Below, piece by piece: positions 35,844 to 45,239 of a stretch of 64,000 nt of DNA. Positions within the stretch are counted from its first letter, which is position 1, and the number at the start of each line of letters is the position of its first letter. The notes under the pieces were generated by a model. The model made no database searches and was not told the DNA's origin. It was given only the letters and a program-made list of their open reading frames with translations. The translations under genes were made by a program, and so were the position numbers. The DNA is taken from assembly GCA_963761475.1 (NCBI GenBank), contig CAVXGT010000017.1:186001-250000 (forward strand), given 5' to 3'. The DNA comes from Ga0077555 sp963761475. Lineage in GTDB: Bacteria > Pseudomonadota > Alphaproteobacteria > Rhizobiales > Hyphomicrobiaceae.

Positions 35844-37958
35844 ATGACCGACAAGTCCGTGGTTCGTTTTGACGTTGAGGATGGCGTTGGCGTCATCACC
35901 ATCGACTATCCCCCCGTCAACGCACTTGGCCCCGGTGTTTCGGACGGCATCATCGCCGCGTTGGAAAAGGGAGAGGCGGACCCGACCGTCAAGGCCATGG
36001 TGATGATCGGTGCTGGCCGCACCTTCATTGCAGGCGCGGACATCCGCCAGTTTGGAAAAGCCAGGCCAAACCCGACAAAGCGGACCTACGATGTGCTGGA
36101 TCAAGGCCGCAAGCCGGTTGTGGCCGCCATTCATGGCTATGCGCTGGGCGGCGGACTGGAAAATGCGCTCGCATGCCATTATCGCGTGGCCGTGCCAAGC
36201 GCCAAGGTCGGACTGCCGGAAGTCCAGATCGGGATTCTCCCGGGCGGAGGCGGGACCCAGCGCTTGCCCCGCATCGTCGGCCCTAAGATTGCACTCGACA
36301 TGATCGTTTCGGGTCGTCATGTCCCAGCCGAGGAGGCAAAAAGCCTCGGCATTATCGACCACATCGTGCCGGGCAAGGACTTGCGGGCCGAGGCGATCGC
36401 CTGGGCCAAGGGCATTGCCGAAAAGCGTCCCCTGCCACGCGTGCGCGATCGCAACGACAAGCTCGCCGAGGCAAAAACGAGCCCTGGCATTTTCGACGCG
36501 GCAAGGAAACAGTTCGCCCGGCGCATGCGCGGTCAGCCCGCTCCGGAAAAGTGCATTCAGGCGGTCGAGGCGGCCTGCACCCAGCCGTTTGACGAAGGCA
36601 TCGCCACCGAGCGGCGCTTGTTCTCGGAACTAGAGAATACACCCGAGGCCAAAGCGCTACGATATGCGTTTTTCTCCGAGCGCGAGATCGCACGCATCCC
36701 TAATCTTCCAAAGGATCTCAAGACACCGGAAATCAAGTCGATGGCCGTGGTGGGGGCCGGCACCATGGGGGGCGGCATCGCCATGAGTTTTGCTGATGCC
36801 GGCATGCCTGTGAAGCTGGTCGACGCATCCATGGAGGTTGTCGAGAAGGGGCTGAAACGTATCCGCGACAACTATGCGACCTCGGTCAAGCGTGGCTCTC
36901 TCTCTCAGGAAGAGATGGACCAGCGACTGGCCTTGATCACGCCGGTCGCCACCTACGACGAAATCGGCGATGCCGATGCCGTCATCGAAGCCGTGTTCGA
37001 GCGTATGGACGTCAAGAAGGACGTGTTCAAAGAGCTTGACCGCGTGATGAAACCCGACGCGTTGCTGTTCACGAATACATCGGCACTCGACATCGATGAA
37101 ATTGCAAGTGTGACGAAGCGGCCGGAAAAAGTCGCAGGCACCCATTATTTTGTGCCTGCCAACGTCATGAAGCTATTCGAGGTCGTGAACGCTTCGAAGA
37201 CGGCGCCGGAGACGCTTGCCGCTGCCATGAAACTGGGGCGCGACATCAACAAGATCTCGGGCTATGCCGGTAACTGCGATGGCTTTGCCGCCAACCGAAG
37301 CCGTATTCCCTTCACGTTGGAGCAGAACCTCATGGTTGAGGAGGGGGCCTTACCCCATCAGATCGATAACGTCATGGAGGCCTTCGGTTACCCGGTCGGT
37401 CCTTTCAAAGTGAACGACATGTCGGGTCTCGACATTTCCTACGACACCAGGAAGCGGCGCAAAACTGCAGATCCCAATTATCGCATGCTGCCGATCCCCG
37501 ACGGTCTCGTCGAGGCAGGGCGGGTCGGCCTGAAGGCAGGGAAGGGCTGGTATCGCTACGAGCCGGGTGACCGCACACCGCATGTCGATCCGGAGGTCGA
37601 GGCGCTTATCAAGAAGGTGGCCGCTGAAAACAGGATCGAGCAGCGCTCGTTCGCGGACGATGAAATCCTGCATCGGTTGCTGTTCGGCTCGATCAATGAG
37701 TTCTGCAAGATCCTCGAGGAAGGCAAGGCCATCCGCGCTTCCGACCTCGATGTCATGTGGCTGCATGGATTCGGTTTTCCGCGCTATCGCGGTGGCCTCA
37801 TGTTCTGGGGCGATACCATCGGCGCGCGGGAGGTTTACAATCAAATTGCGTCATGGCACCAGCGCTATGGCAAACGCTGGGAGCCATCGGCGCTGTTGCG
37901 CGACACGGCCCAGAAAGGTGGGAAGCTGGTCGACCTGAAGGCCGATCGCTTGCGATGA
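35844..37958 (+). CDS. Fused enoyl-CoA hydratase / 3-hydroxyacyl-CoA dehydrogenase
   Basis: A 704-residue beta-oxidation multifunctional protein. Residues 1 to about 200 form the crotonase domain (RTFIAGADIRQFGK; GYALGGGLENALACHYR). From about 300 the NAD-binding domain begins with GAGTMGGGIAMSFADAG, followed by the catalytic HYFVPANVMKLFEVV region. The C-terminal repeats of the 3HCDH fold carry FPRYRGGLMFWGD. The order matches FadB/FadJ-type alpha subunits. No thiolase partner lies beside it; the thiolase-like gene in the window is 9 kb downstream. AGGAG sits 6 bases before the ATG. Confidence 0.94.
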   Translation: MTDKSVVRFDVEDGVGVITIDYPPVNALGPGVSDGIIAALEKGEADPTVKAMVMIGAGRTFIAGADIRQFGKARPNPTKRTYDVLDQGRKPVVAAIHGYALGGGLENALACHYRVAVPSAKVGLPEVQIGILPGGGGTQRLPRIVGPKIALDMIVSGRHVPAEEAKSLGIIDHIVPGKDLRAEAIAWAKGIAEKRPLPRVRDRNDKLAEAKTSPGIFDAARKQFARRMRGQPAPEKCIQAVEAACTQPFDEGIATERRLFSELENTPEAKALRYAFFSEREIARIPNLPKDLKTPEIKSMAVVGAGTMGGGIAMSFADAGMPVKLVDASMEVVEKGLKRIRDNYATSVKRGSLSQEEMDQRLALITPVATYDEIGDADAVIEAVFERMDVKKDVFKELDRVMKPDALLFTNTSALDIDEIASVTKRPEKVAGTHYFVPANVMKLFEVVNASKTAPETLAAAMKLGRDINKISGYAGNCDGFAANRSRIPFTLEQNLMVEEGALPHQIDNVMEAFGYPVGPFKVNDMSGLDISYDTRKRRKTADPNYRMLPIPDGLVEAGRVGLKAGKGWYRYEPGDRTPHVDPEVEALIKKVAAENRIEQRSFADDEILHRLLFGSINEFCKILEEGKAIRASDLDVMWLHGFGFPRYRGGLMFWGDTIGAREVYNQIASWHQRYGKRWEPSALLRDTAQKGGKLVDLKADRLR

Positions 37959-38177
37959 GCAAGCAGATCGCCCACAGGGCGGGGGCGACTGACGGGTGTC
38001 GTCATGCTGCAAATGGTTGCTAGCGGCAAGGCCCGTTACGGTTGCCCCTCATCGGTTTGTCGTCAGTGAACCGCTCATCGCGTCTGTAAAAATCTGGGTG
38101 CAGGCGTTGAGCCGGCACTGCGCGCTCAAGGCTGTCTGGGCGCAGCGCTCGATCCAAATGTGCAGCAGTTGCGGGCC

Positions 38178-39140
38178 CTAGCCGATTTGTCCGCCGTCGT
38201 AGCCACATGCGATTCGGCCAAGTGCTGCCCGGAAAGCTTCAGATTGGATCTCCTTTGCCAATGCCGCGACTGTCGCTGCATTGTCCGCATTGCCGCGTCC
38301 GCGCGACAATAGTGATGCGAGTAGCTCGGGATCGAGTGCAGGCAGGCTCGCCCACAGTCCGCGTGCAAGAGCGATCGCCAACTCGTTTTCGGGGTGCATG
38401 GCATTCTCGGGTGCCTTGCCTATCTCATACATGTGCGTGACGGCGCCCCAGTCGCCACGTTCCGACGGGAGCCGCTCGAAAACGTCGGGATGCTCACGCG
38501 CGACGTAGAATCGGTTGAGTGTGTCGTCGAGGCGGAATAGGTAGCCGGCCTCGATCAGGATTGGTTCCCACGCCTCATAGGCAGGCTTGTTCTGTGCGGG
38601 GTCGATGGCCTCGGCCACGACGACTTTCGGGCGGAACCGATGCCAGTCGTTGCCGGCGAGCACGGCCTTCTCGGCACCCTCGACATCGATCTTCAGGAAG
38701 TCGATCTCACCTGCGGCATGTGTTTCACACAGTTTCGCCAGCGTCGTCATCGGGCGGCGTACCTCGACCGGTTGGTCGCCATGAATCCGCGAGCTCTCCG
38801 CATTTGCGGCGATGGTGGTCGAAAGTCCATGCAACCGGGGGAAGGTGTGCAGGACGGCCTCACCCTCGTGCTCGCCGACCAGGCCTTCGAAAACGTTGTC
38901 GCGCGGTCGCACCTTGGCATAGAGAGCGGCAAGAGGGGCCTGTGGCTCGACGATGAGGCCGCTCCACCCCCGTTCGTAGAACCACATGGAGACGTTGTCG
39001 GCAATCGGATGACCTCCCCCGACATCAATATAAAAGCCACCCACATTGCTCCCGAGCGCTAGAGCCAGGTGGTAGTCCTCCAGGTTCTGCGTGTAGGAGA
39101 GTGGCTTGCCGCCGGCCCTCGTCCCTGTCGGTTGTGCCAT
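38178..39140 (-). CDS. FkbM-family SAM-dependent methyltransferase
   Basis: About 320 residues. SYTQNLEDYHLALALG leads into the SAM-binding strand GGFYIDVGGGHPIADN, followed by GWSGLIVEPQAPLAALYAK and the post-motif block IDFLKIDVEGAEKAVLAG, which is the FkbM signature. It probably O-methylates a sugar or polyketide, often in surface polysaccharide synthesis. The ATG at 39140 has GGAG nine bases upstream. The 219 bases before it (37959-38177, downstream of the beta-oxidation gene) hold no recognisable gene. Confidence 0.88.
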   Translation of the reverse strand: MAQPTGTRAGGKPLSYTQNLEDYHLALALGSNVGGFYIDVGGGHPIADNVSMWFYERGWSGLIVEPQAPLAALYAKVRPRDNVFEGLVGEHEGEAVLHTFPRLHGLSTTIAANAESSRIHGDQPVEVRRPMTTLAKLCETHAAGEIDFLKIDVEGAEKAVLAGNDWHRFRPKVVVAEAIDPAQNKPAYEAWEPILIEAGYLFRLDDTLNRFYVAREHPDVFERLPSERGDWGAVTHMYEIGKAPENAMHPENELAIALARGLWASLPALDPELLASLLSRGRGNADNAATVAALAKEIQSEAFRAALGRIACGYDGGQIG

Positions 39141-39371
39141 CGCGCTGATCTCCATGCTGAAGTGTCTTTCCCGCGAAACGCGCTGCGATTACGGCGGATT
39201 AAAGGAGGCCTGGGACCAAGCCGACGATCTTTGCTGATGCCCTTGGCAGCGGCAGACCCATAGCCACAAATTAACCATTGCCCGCCATGATGTGGGACCG
39301 GGCATGCCAAGCCGCGCTCGGGAGTTGATGGGCATACGGTTTGCCTGGTCTGAACGGGTGGGGTCCGGACC

Positions 39372-40310
39372 ATGTTGGGTACCAAGATCGGTATAGCACT
39401 GGGTGGCGGAGCGGCACGCGGCTGGGCTCATATCGGCGTGCTGAGGGCTCTCGTCCAAGCTGGAATCGTACCTGACATAGTGGTCGGTACGTCCATTGGC
39501 GCCGTGGTTGGCGGCTGTTTTGCTGCTGACCGCCTCGACGAGCTCGAAGGCTTCGCCCGCGATTTGACGAGACGAAAAGTTTTCGGCTTCTTGGATTTCA
39601 ATCTCACTGGTTCAGCGTTGATCAGCGGTCAGAAATTAGTTGAGCGCCTTGACCGCCATCTCAATGATTTGACAATCGAGGCTTTGCCGCGCCGCTATGT
39701 GGCGGTAACGACCCAGATCCGTACGGGTCACGAGGTATGGTTGTCGCGTGGGGCCCTGGTGGACGCCATGCAGGCCTCATACGCCATACCTGGCATCTTC
39801 AAGCCGATGCGAATTGGTGGCCGTTGGCTGTTCGATGGTGCGCTCGTCAATCCCGTACCAGTTTCGGTTTGCCGTGCACTCGGTGCCCGCTATGTGATCG
39901 GCGTTAATCTGAATGCTGACCTAGGCGGACGCAGCACCGTCATCATGGACCCGGGGTTGAGCGAGGCCGAGCAGTCCTCAGAGCCGCCTTCGTCCCTTGC
40001 CACAAAGCCTGCTCGCAAACTGGTGCGTAGCCAGTTGCTCGGCGATGGCGGCCAGGGTCCAGGCATAACCAGCGTAATGGTCGATGCTTTTAACATCGTT
40101 CAGGATCGCATAGCTCGGTCGCGTCTGGCTGGCGATCCCCCTGACGCCCTCATTAGCCCGAGACTGTCAGGCTTTGGCATGTTTGACTTCCATCGCGCCG
40201 ACGGGTTGATCGAACGCGGCATGGTCGCTGCAATGCGCGAAATCCAGGAACTTCGACGAGAGATCGATTTGCGGCGATCCGACCGCGCTGTCGAGCACGA
40301 TTACGCGTGA
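39372..40310 (+). CDS. Patatin-like phospholipase (RssA type)
   Basis: A 312-residue patatin hydrolase with a Ser-Asp dyad. The oxyanion motif GGGAARGWAHIGVL is near residues 11-24, the nucleophile elbow GTSIG near 41, and the Asp motif DGALVNPVPV near 156. The C-terminus is of the bacterial RssA/YchK type and ends with a long helix (MVAAMREIQELRREIDLRR). It is probably cytosolic or membrane-associated and hydrolyses acyl esters. It is divergent from the FkbM gene across about 230 bases. Confidence 0.92.
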   Translation: MLGTKIGIALGGGAARGWAHIGVLRALVQAGIVPDIVVGTSIGAVVGGCFAADRLDELEGFARDLTRRKVFGFLDFNLTGSALISGQKLVERLDRHLNDLTIEALPRRYVAVTTQIRTGHEVWLSRGALVDAMQASYAIPGIFKPMRIGGRWLFDGALVNPVPVSVCRALGARYVIGVNLNADLGGRSTVIMDPGLSEAEQSSEPPSSLATKPARKLVRSQLLGDGGQGPGITSVMVDAFNIVQDRIARSRLAGDPPDALISPRLSGFGMFDFHRADGLIERGMVAAMREIQELRREIDLRRSDRAVEHDYA

Positions 40311-40356
40311 AGTTGCGGGCTCGCCGCGTCGTCGATCAACCCTTTCGCTCGGTTGG

Positions 40357-40788
40357 TCAGCCCGTCTTGATGTAATCGCGCATTGCACTAGCCTCCATCT
40401 CAATTTCGGCCACGCGGTTTTTAACGATATCACCGATTGATATGATCCCGTTGAGCATGCCTCCTCGCATGACGGGCAGATGTCGAAAACGCGATTCCGT
40501 CATCCGTGCCATCAATTCATCGATTGTGTCGTCTTCGCTGCAGGTGATGACATCCTGGGTCATCACTTTTGTCACTGGCCAGTCCAGAACCTTGGCGCCG
40601 AACTGGGCAATGCCTTGAACGACGTCACGTTCCGAAACGATGCCGACCACTTCTCCGCCATCCTGCGTAACAACGACTGCGCCGATGCGTAGGGCGGCAA
40701 GCTTCGCAACGATTTCGCCGATCGTCGCTGAGGCGGCTGCGGTTTCGACGTTGCGTCCCTTGTCATTGAGTATGGCTGTGACGTGCAT
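40357..40788 (-). CDS. CBS-pair domain protein
   Basis: A 143-residue protein of two CBS motifs: ATIGEIVAKLAALRIGAVVV with GIVSERDVVQGIA, then TCSEDDTIDELMARMTESRFRHLPVM split at the strand, and GIISIGDIVKNRV. Such stand-alone CBS pairs bind adenine nucleotides. AAGGAG about 7 bases before the ATG supports this start; the frame is open 68 codons further but without conservation. The gap to the rhomboid gene (40789-41061) shows nothing recognisable. Confidence 0.9.
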   Translation of the reverse strand: MHVTAILNDKGRNVETAAASATIGEIVAKLAALRIGAVVVTQDGGEVVGIVSERDVVQGIAQFGAKVLDWPVTKVMTQDVITCSEDDTIDELMARMTESRFRHLPVMRGGMLNGIISIGDIVKNRVAEIEMEASAMRDYIKTG

Positions 40789-41061
40789 ATCCGTCTCCTT
40801 CAGCCGATGGGCGGCATGGGTCGGTATGCGCTTGGCCCGCTGCAATCGCCGAAGGCTATGGAAGCCCTCGCAACGAGAGATACGTGCCGATCTCACCCGA
40901 CCGTTGGACAGCCCAGAGGCCTGTTTCGGGCTTGCTCGATCCGAAGCTGCTTCGGACGCACGGAGGTTAACAGAAGCGACATTCTGTCGCAAAAGAAATG
41001 ACGAGGCGCGCCTGGGCTGATGCCTTCAGGCAAAACGTTGCAATGTGGCGGCAGGCGATCT

Positions 41062-41784
41062 TCAAGCTGCGAGCGTGTCTGGCGCAGGCGTAGCCGCTAT
41101 CGGATCGAATAAGCCGAAAGTTAACAAGCCGAAGGCAAAGCCGCCCAAATGCGCCTCCCAGGCTATCCCGCTCGCAGACGTGAAAAGCGGAGCTGCGAGC
41201 GCAGTCGCAAAATTTATTCCAACCCAGAATCCAATCGCCGTGACAGCACGGCGATCGCCCAAGAGCTCCCTGAGCGACATGCGCCTGATTGCATCCGGGT
41301 TATCCCGGAATGCTGCTGGTCCGCCCTGGTCGAAGGCCGAAAACAGGAAGCGAAACGCCCCGCCCATGAAGCCTGAGAGTGCGCCGGAAGCCCCGACCAT
41401 GACGGTTTGATCGTCAAGATGCCATGGGATGAACGCCACGGCGCCAGCAATCCCTGAGAGCGCTCCGAAAAGTAGAAATCGCCAGGTGCCGATCCGCGCC
41501 GCTACCGCACTTCCGAATGCGAGCAGCCAGGCCGAATTCATGACCAGATGCATCCAATCCCAGTGCACGAGCTGATGCGTCACAAGCGACGTGATGGCCA
41601 CTAGCCCGTCATCCATTTGCAGCAGGCCAGGCGCAAAGCGGTGCGGCAGCACCGCGGCCAGCGTCAGCAATTCGAACCGGTCGTTATCGGCCAGCAGCGA
41701 GAGGCCAAGGTGAATGAGGAAGATGAGGCCGAGGGTCCACAAGACGACAGCGGGGGCGTTGATCATCGGTTCGCGTGATTGCAA
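41062..41784 (-). CDS. Rhomboid-family intramembrane serine protease
   Basis: A 240-residue membrane protein with about six spans. The catalytic Ser lies in VGASGALSGFMGG (about residue 131) and the partner His in EAHLGGFAFG near residue 211, which are the two rhomboid hallmarks. HLVMNSAWLLAFG carries the conserved His-x-x-x-Asn. The likely start is TTG at 41784, with GGAGG eight bases upstream; the first in-frame ATG (41766) has no ribosome site. It cleaves transmembrane substrates in the bilayer, target unknown. Confidence 0.92.
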   Translation of the reverse strand: MQSREPMINAPAVVLWTLGLIFLIHLGLSLLADNDRFELLTLAAVLPHRFAPGLLQMDDGLVAITSLVTHQLVHWDWMHLVMNSAWLLAFGSAVAARIGTWRFLLFGALSGIAGAVAFIPWHLDDQTVMVGASGALSGFMGGAFRFLFSAFDQGGPAAFRDNPDAIRRMSLRELLGDRRAVTAIGFWVGINFATALAAPLFTSASGIAWEAHLGGFAFGLLTFGLFDPIAATPAPDTLAA

Positions 41785-41934
41785 GGCCCAGGCCTCCGTT
41801 TGCCCCGTCCGTACGGGCTCATTGTGCCAGCGCAGGGCTTAACCCTGTCGACGTGTGCCGGCAACCGGGAAACCGATTTTCCCTGTCGCTGGCATGGAAG
41901 CTGCTCAACACCCTGCATCTCGCCGCTGGGGGCA

Positions 41935-41967
41935 AGGTGTGGTGTGCCGAAGCATTACACCACACCT
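41935..41967. promoter_or_regulatory. Perfect 11-base inverted repeat in a divergent promoter region
   Basis: AGGTGTGGTGT and ACACCACACCT are exact complements separated by 11 bases. It lies 150 bases upstream of the rhomboid start and 68 bases upstream of the PAS-protein start. No T-run follows on either strand (the right side is C-rich), which argues against a terminator. It may be a regulator-binding dyad with half-sites about two helical turns apart, or a stem-loop in the PAS gene leader. Confidence 0.6.
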
Positions 41968-42034
41968 CCCCCGTTCGTGGGCAAACGCCTGCTGTGACTT
42001 GGGTTCCGGGCCCACCGCCCGATTAGGTAATGGC

Positions 42035-42652
42035 ATGAAGCAGACGACGATACGTCTTCTCTACAACTATTGGAACGACGTCAGGCGCGATCGGCTAGCA
42101 CCGACCCGCTTCGAGATCGAGCCTTCGCGCATCTCCCGAGTGCTCTCCGAGACGTTCATTTTGGAGCGCAATGCAGACGCGGATCATGTGTTCCGCTTGG
42201 CAGGATCGCGCGTATGCGAGCAATTGGGCGTGGACCTGAAGGGGCGGGATGCATCCTGGCTCGGTGGACCCGACCACGCCATCGTCGACGCCATGCTGGA
42301 AAAGGTCACTCGCGATGGTGGCGTTAGCTTGTTCGAATTCGAGGCGTCGACCCCGGATGGTCGGAGCGCCGAATTCGAAGCTATCATTCTGCCGCTTGTC
42401 CATCCCGACGAGGAAATAACCCGGTATGTCGGCGCAATCAGCGCAATCGAGCCGCCGTCTTGGCTAGGAGCTGCGCCATTGGTGCCGGTCCGGATCAAAT
42501 CGCATGAAATCCTCTGGCCAGAGGGCCGGCCGCATGCCGTCGTTGCCCACAGCCGCCAACAGCTGGCCTTTTCGCCGGCGTTTGCTGAAGCGCGCATTGT
42601 TCGCTTCGACCGACGCCAGTTTCGGATCCTCGATGGTGGCCGTAAAGGATAG
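42035..42652 (+). CDS. PAS_5-like domain protein
   Basis: A 205-residue protein. Residues 1 to about 140 fit the alphaproteobacterial PAS_5 domain: LLYNYWNDVRRDRLAPTRFEIEP, then HVFRLAGSRVCEQLGVDLKG, then LVHPDEEITRYVGAISAIE, shown here in pieces. No histidine kinase, GGDEF or HTH domain is attached. It stands first in a group with a double-PilZ gene and a LapG-type protease gene, so a signalling role is plausible. An open frame extends upstream, but the ATG at 42035 begins the conserved region. Confidence 0.85.
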   Translation: MKQTTIRLLYNYWNDVRRDRLAPTRFEIEPSRISRVLSETFILERNADADHVFRLAGSRVCEQLGVDLKGRDASWLGGPDHAIVDAMLEKVTRDGGVSLFEFEASTPDGRSAEFEAIILPLVHPDEEITRYVGAISAIEPPSWLGAAPLVPVRIKSHEILWPEGRPHAVVAHSRQQLAFSPAFAEARIVRFDRRQFRILDGGRKG

Positions 42653-42895
42653 TACGGCGTAGGGCCCTCGATGCTTCCCGCTGCCAGTAGGGGGCTCGGA
42701 CTTGGGGTAAGGTGTAAGTCTCGATATATGCAATTCTTGATTGCTAAAGTCCAAAATCGAACGCTGGCTTAGAACTCCATTAACGCGCCTCAAGGCATAG
42801 TCGGATTGCCTCCTCGCGGGAACCTTCCCGGTGCTGTCTCTGCAGCGCCTGAAGGAGTCCCGGATTTGTTCGCCGTCCTTGCCTGTAGGTACTCC

Positions 42896-43525
42896 ATGAC
42901 GATCGCGTTGCAGCAAGACCATGCCCCTAGTTCGGCTCCGGCCGCACGCATAGCCGCCGACAGGCGTCGCCACCGCCGTGTGCAACTCGCGCTTCTTGGT
43001 CGCTTTATGCGCCAGAACAAGCAGGAATACCCATGCAAATTGGTGGATATTTCAGTTGGCGGCGTGGGCTTGATGTCACCCGTGCAAGTCGAGGACGGGG
43101 AAAGGGTCGTCATCTATCTCGATTGCCTCGGTGGCCTCGAGGGAACGGTGGTCCGCCAGCTTCCGGGCGGTTTTGCCGTTGAATTGAATGTGACCCCGCA
43201 CAAGCGCGAGAAACTTGCCGCGCAAATCACCTGGCTGGTCAATCGACATGAACTCGATGCGAGCGAGGCCCGCCGTCATGAACGCGTGGTGCCACGCAAT
43301 CCAGCCTCGACCCTCAAACTCGATGATGACGTCACTCTCCCCTGCCATGTGCTCGACGTGTCCATTTCCGGCGCCTCGATCGCGACTGACGTCCGGCCGC
43401 GGATCGATAGCGAAGTGATGCTCGGCAAGCTGCGCAGCCGCGTCGTGCGGCACCACCAAGGCGGCATCGCCGTTCGCTTCCTGGATATTCAGCAGCCGAC
43501 GGCGCTACGCCGTTATTTCGGCTGA
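42896..43525 (+). CDS. Tandem PilZ-domain protein (predicted c-di-GMP receptor)
   Basis: A 209-residue protein with two PilZ domains. Domain 1 has RRHRR followed by KLVDISVGGVGLMS. Domain 2 has RRHERVVPRN followed by HVLDVSISGASIAT. Each keeps both the RxxxR and D-x-S-x-x-G binding motifs, so two c-di-GMP sites are possible. A TTG at 42866 with AAGGAG at 8-base spacing would add 10 residues and is a real alternative start. The gene precedes the periplasmic protease gene by 70 bases. Confidence 0.9.
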   Translation: MTIALQQDHAPSSAPAARIAADRRRHRRVQLALLGRFMRQNKQEYPCKLVDISVGGVGLMSPVQVEDGERVVIYLDCLGGLEGTVVRQLPGGFAVELNVTPHKREKLAAQITWLVNRHELDASEARRHERVVPRNPASTLKLDDDVTLPCHVLDVSISGASIATDVRPRIDSEVMLGKLRSRVVRHHQGGIAVRFLDIQQPTALRRYFG

Positions 43526-43595
43526 AGTGGAATGCGGGGACATGGCGAAATGCCGGCCCCACTGTTCGTCTGCGCGTGACGTTGAAGGTGGTGTA

Positions 43596-44261
43596 ATGTG
43601 GCAGGTAATGAAGTCCGGTGCGTTGGTTGCAGCCTGTGCTGTTTTTATGGGTGTGAATGGCACTGCCGGCGCAGTTGAAACGGCGGCTATCGGTGTGAAC
43701 AGGGCCGACAAGCCCTCGTTCATGAAAATCTTCCGCGCTACTCTCCCGCCTTACGGGTATGTGCGCTTCTGCCATGAATTTCCCAAGGAATGCATCGCGG
43801 GGCGGATGACCGATGTGCGACCTGACGCCAGCAAGGCGCGGTTGGCAGAGCTCGATCTCGTTAATCGACACGTCAACCGGACCATCGAGCCGGCGACCGA
43901 TGAAGAGATTTATCGTGAGATCGAACGCTGGGTGATCCCTACGAAGCGCGGCGATTGCGAAGACTATGCCCTGCTCAAACGACAGATGCTCATCGCGCGA
44001 GGTTGGCCCGTTGGCTCCGTGCTCATGACCGTGGTGAGAGACGAGAAGGGGGAAGGCCATGCGGTGCTGACGGTGCGGACCTCGAAGGGCGATTATATTC
44101 TCGACAACAAAACGGACGAAATGCGGATCTGGCATGAGACGCCCTATTCGCTCGTCATGAGGCAATCTTACATTGACCCAAATGTCTGGCTGTCCCTCGA
44201 GGCCGGCGAGCACAAAACCGACAACGCACCTCTGGCCGGTACGCGCGAAGTCAATCCCTGA
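43596..44261 (+). CDS. Periplasmic transglutaminase-like cysteine protease (BTLCP, LapG-type)
   Basis: A 221-residue protein with a signal peptide (MKSGALVAACAVFMGVNGT then AGAVE). The Cys-His-Asp triad is visible: Cys121 in RGDCEDYALLK, His155 in GEGHAVLTV and Asp170 in YILDNKTDEM. The spacing matches DUF920/BTLCP proteases such as LapG, which clip surface adhesins under c-di-GMP control. No adhesin, LapD or type I secretion gene is in the window, but the double-PilZ gene is immediately upstream. Confidence 0.9.
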   Translation: MWQVMKSGALVAACAVFMGVNGTAGAVETAAIGVNRADKPSFMKIFRATLPPYGYVRFCHEFPKECIAGRMTDVRPDASKARLAELDLVNRHVNRTIEPATDEEIYREIERWVIPTKRGDCEDYALLKRQMLIARGWPVGSVLMTVVRDEKGEGHAVLTVRTSKGDYILDNKTDEMRIWHETPYSLVMRQSYIDPNVWLSLEAGEHKTDNAPLAGTREVNP

Positions 44262-44321
44262 TTGCAGACTTACCGGGCGGCGATCTGCGCTCGGCAGCTT
44301 TGCTGCGGCTCGCTCGCCACT

Positions 44322-44861
44322 TCAGGCTGCGCCATGCGCAACACGCAGTCGTTTCGCGTAATGCTTCCAGCGCTTGTTGTAGTCGTCGACCCCCCATGCG
44401 TTGAAAGCTCGTTCGTCTTCCGTCACGTCACGCACCACCTTTCCTGGTGCCCCCATGACGACGCTGTTGGCTGGGATCTTCTTGCCCGGTGGAATGAGCG
44501 CCCCGGCACCGATCATGGCTCCTGCGCCGATATGGGCACCATTGAGCACAATGGCCCCAATGCCGATCAGGGCTCGATCCTCGATCGTGCAGCCATGCAA
44601 CATTGCCATGTGCCCAATGGTGACGTCGCACCCGATTGTCAGCGGAACGCCCGGGTCGACATGCAGCACCGCGTTCTCCTGGACGTTAGTTCGGGCACCG
44701 ATGCGAATGACATCGTTGTCGCCGCGGATCGTGGCGCCGAACCAGACGCTCACATCCTCCGCCAGATGCACTCTGCCGATCACGTGAGCCGTCGGCGCCA
44801 CCCAGAACCGACCATCGCCAGGGGTCTCGACCTTCCAGTCATCGAGATCATAGATCGGCAT
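44322..44861 (-). CDS. Gamma-class carbonic anhydrase-like hexapeptide-repeat protein
   Basis: A 179-residue left-handed beta-helix: SVWFGATIRGDNDVIRIG, NVQENAVLHVDPG with a metal His, TIGHMAMLHGC with two more His, and GIGAIVLNGAHIGAGAMIGAG. The three His positions match Zn ligands of Cam/CaiE-type gamma carbonic anhydrases. Members are also called YrdA-like and may have other roles. It lies minus-strand, convergent with the protease gene. Confidence 0.92.
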   Translation of the reverse strand: MPIYDLDDWKVETPGDGRFWVAPTAHVIGRVHLAEDVSVWFGATIRGDNDVIRIGARTNVQENAVLHVDPGVPLTIGCDVTIGHMAMLHGCTIEDRALIGIGAIVLNGAHIGAGAMIGAGALIPPGKKIPANSVVMGAPGKVVRDVTEDERAFNAWGVDDYNKRWKHYAKRLRVAHGAA

Positions 44862-45002
44862 ATTCGGTCCTGTTTTTTGGGGTGGCCAGCATGGACATGC
44901 GGTCTGAATACAGCATTGACTAGCGGATCTTTATGGAGGCTAGCGAATACCGGCGCGGGCAGCGCCAGAGGCGGCAGGGCAGTCGATTGACGGGACGGTG
45001 CC

Positions 45003-45239
45003 TCAGTCGCTGCCTTCAAGGTCGATGTCGAGGATCGTCATGGAGAACTGGAAGCAGGTGTCACCGTCTTCGGTATCCTTGGCGACCACGCCCACGAATT
45101 CGCCGCCCACGTAGACTTCCGCAGCATCAGCAGCCTTTTGCCGCCCGCGGATTTCGATCGACTTGTTACCGAAGAGCTTGCGCATATAGCTCTCGATGCT
45201 CTTCAGTTCGTTTGCACTCACTACCATCGCCTTGGCCAC
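45003..45239 (-). CDS. DUF3126 family protein
   Basis: About 78 residues with the DUF3126 signature: SANELKSIESYMRKLFGNKSI, then AEVYVGGEFVGVV and the acidic end FQFSMTILDIDLEG. The best ribosome site (GAGAGG) precedes a GTG at 45239; an ATG at 45227 is the alternative. This family is largely alphaproteobacterial and, as I recall it, typically adjacent to cysE, as here. Function unknown. Confidence 0.88.
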   Translation of the reverse strand: MAKAMVVSANELKSIESYMRKLFGNKSIEIRGRQKAADAAEVYVGGEFVGVVAKDTEDGDTCFQFSMTILDIDLEGSD

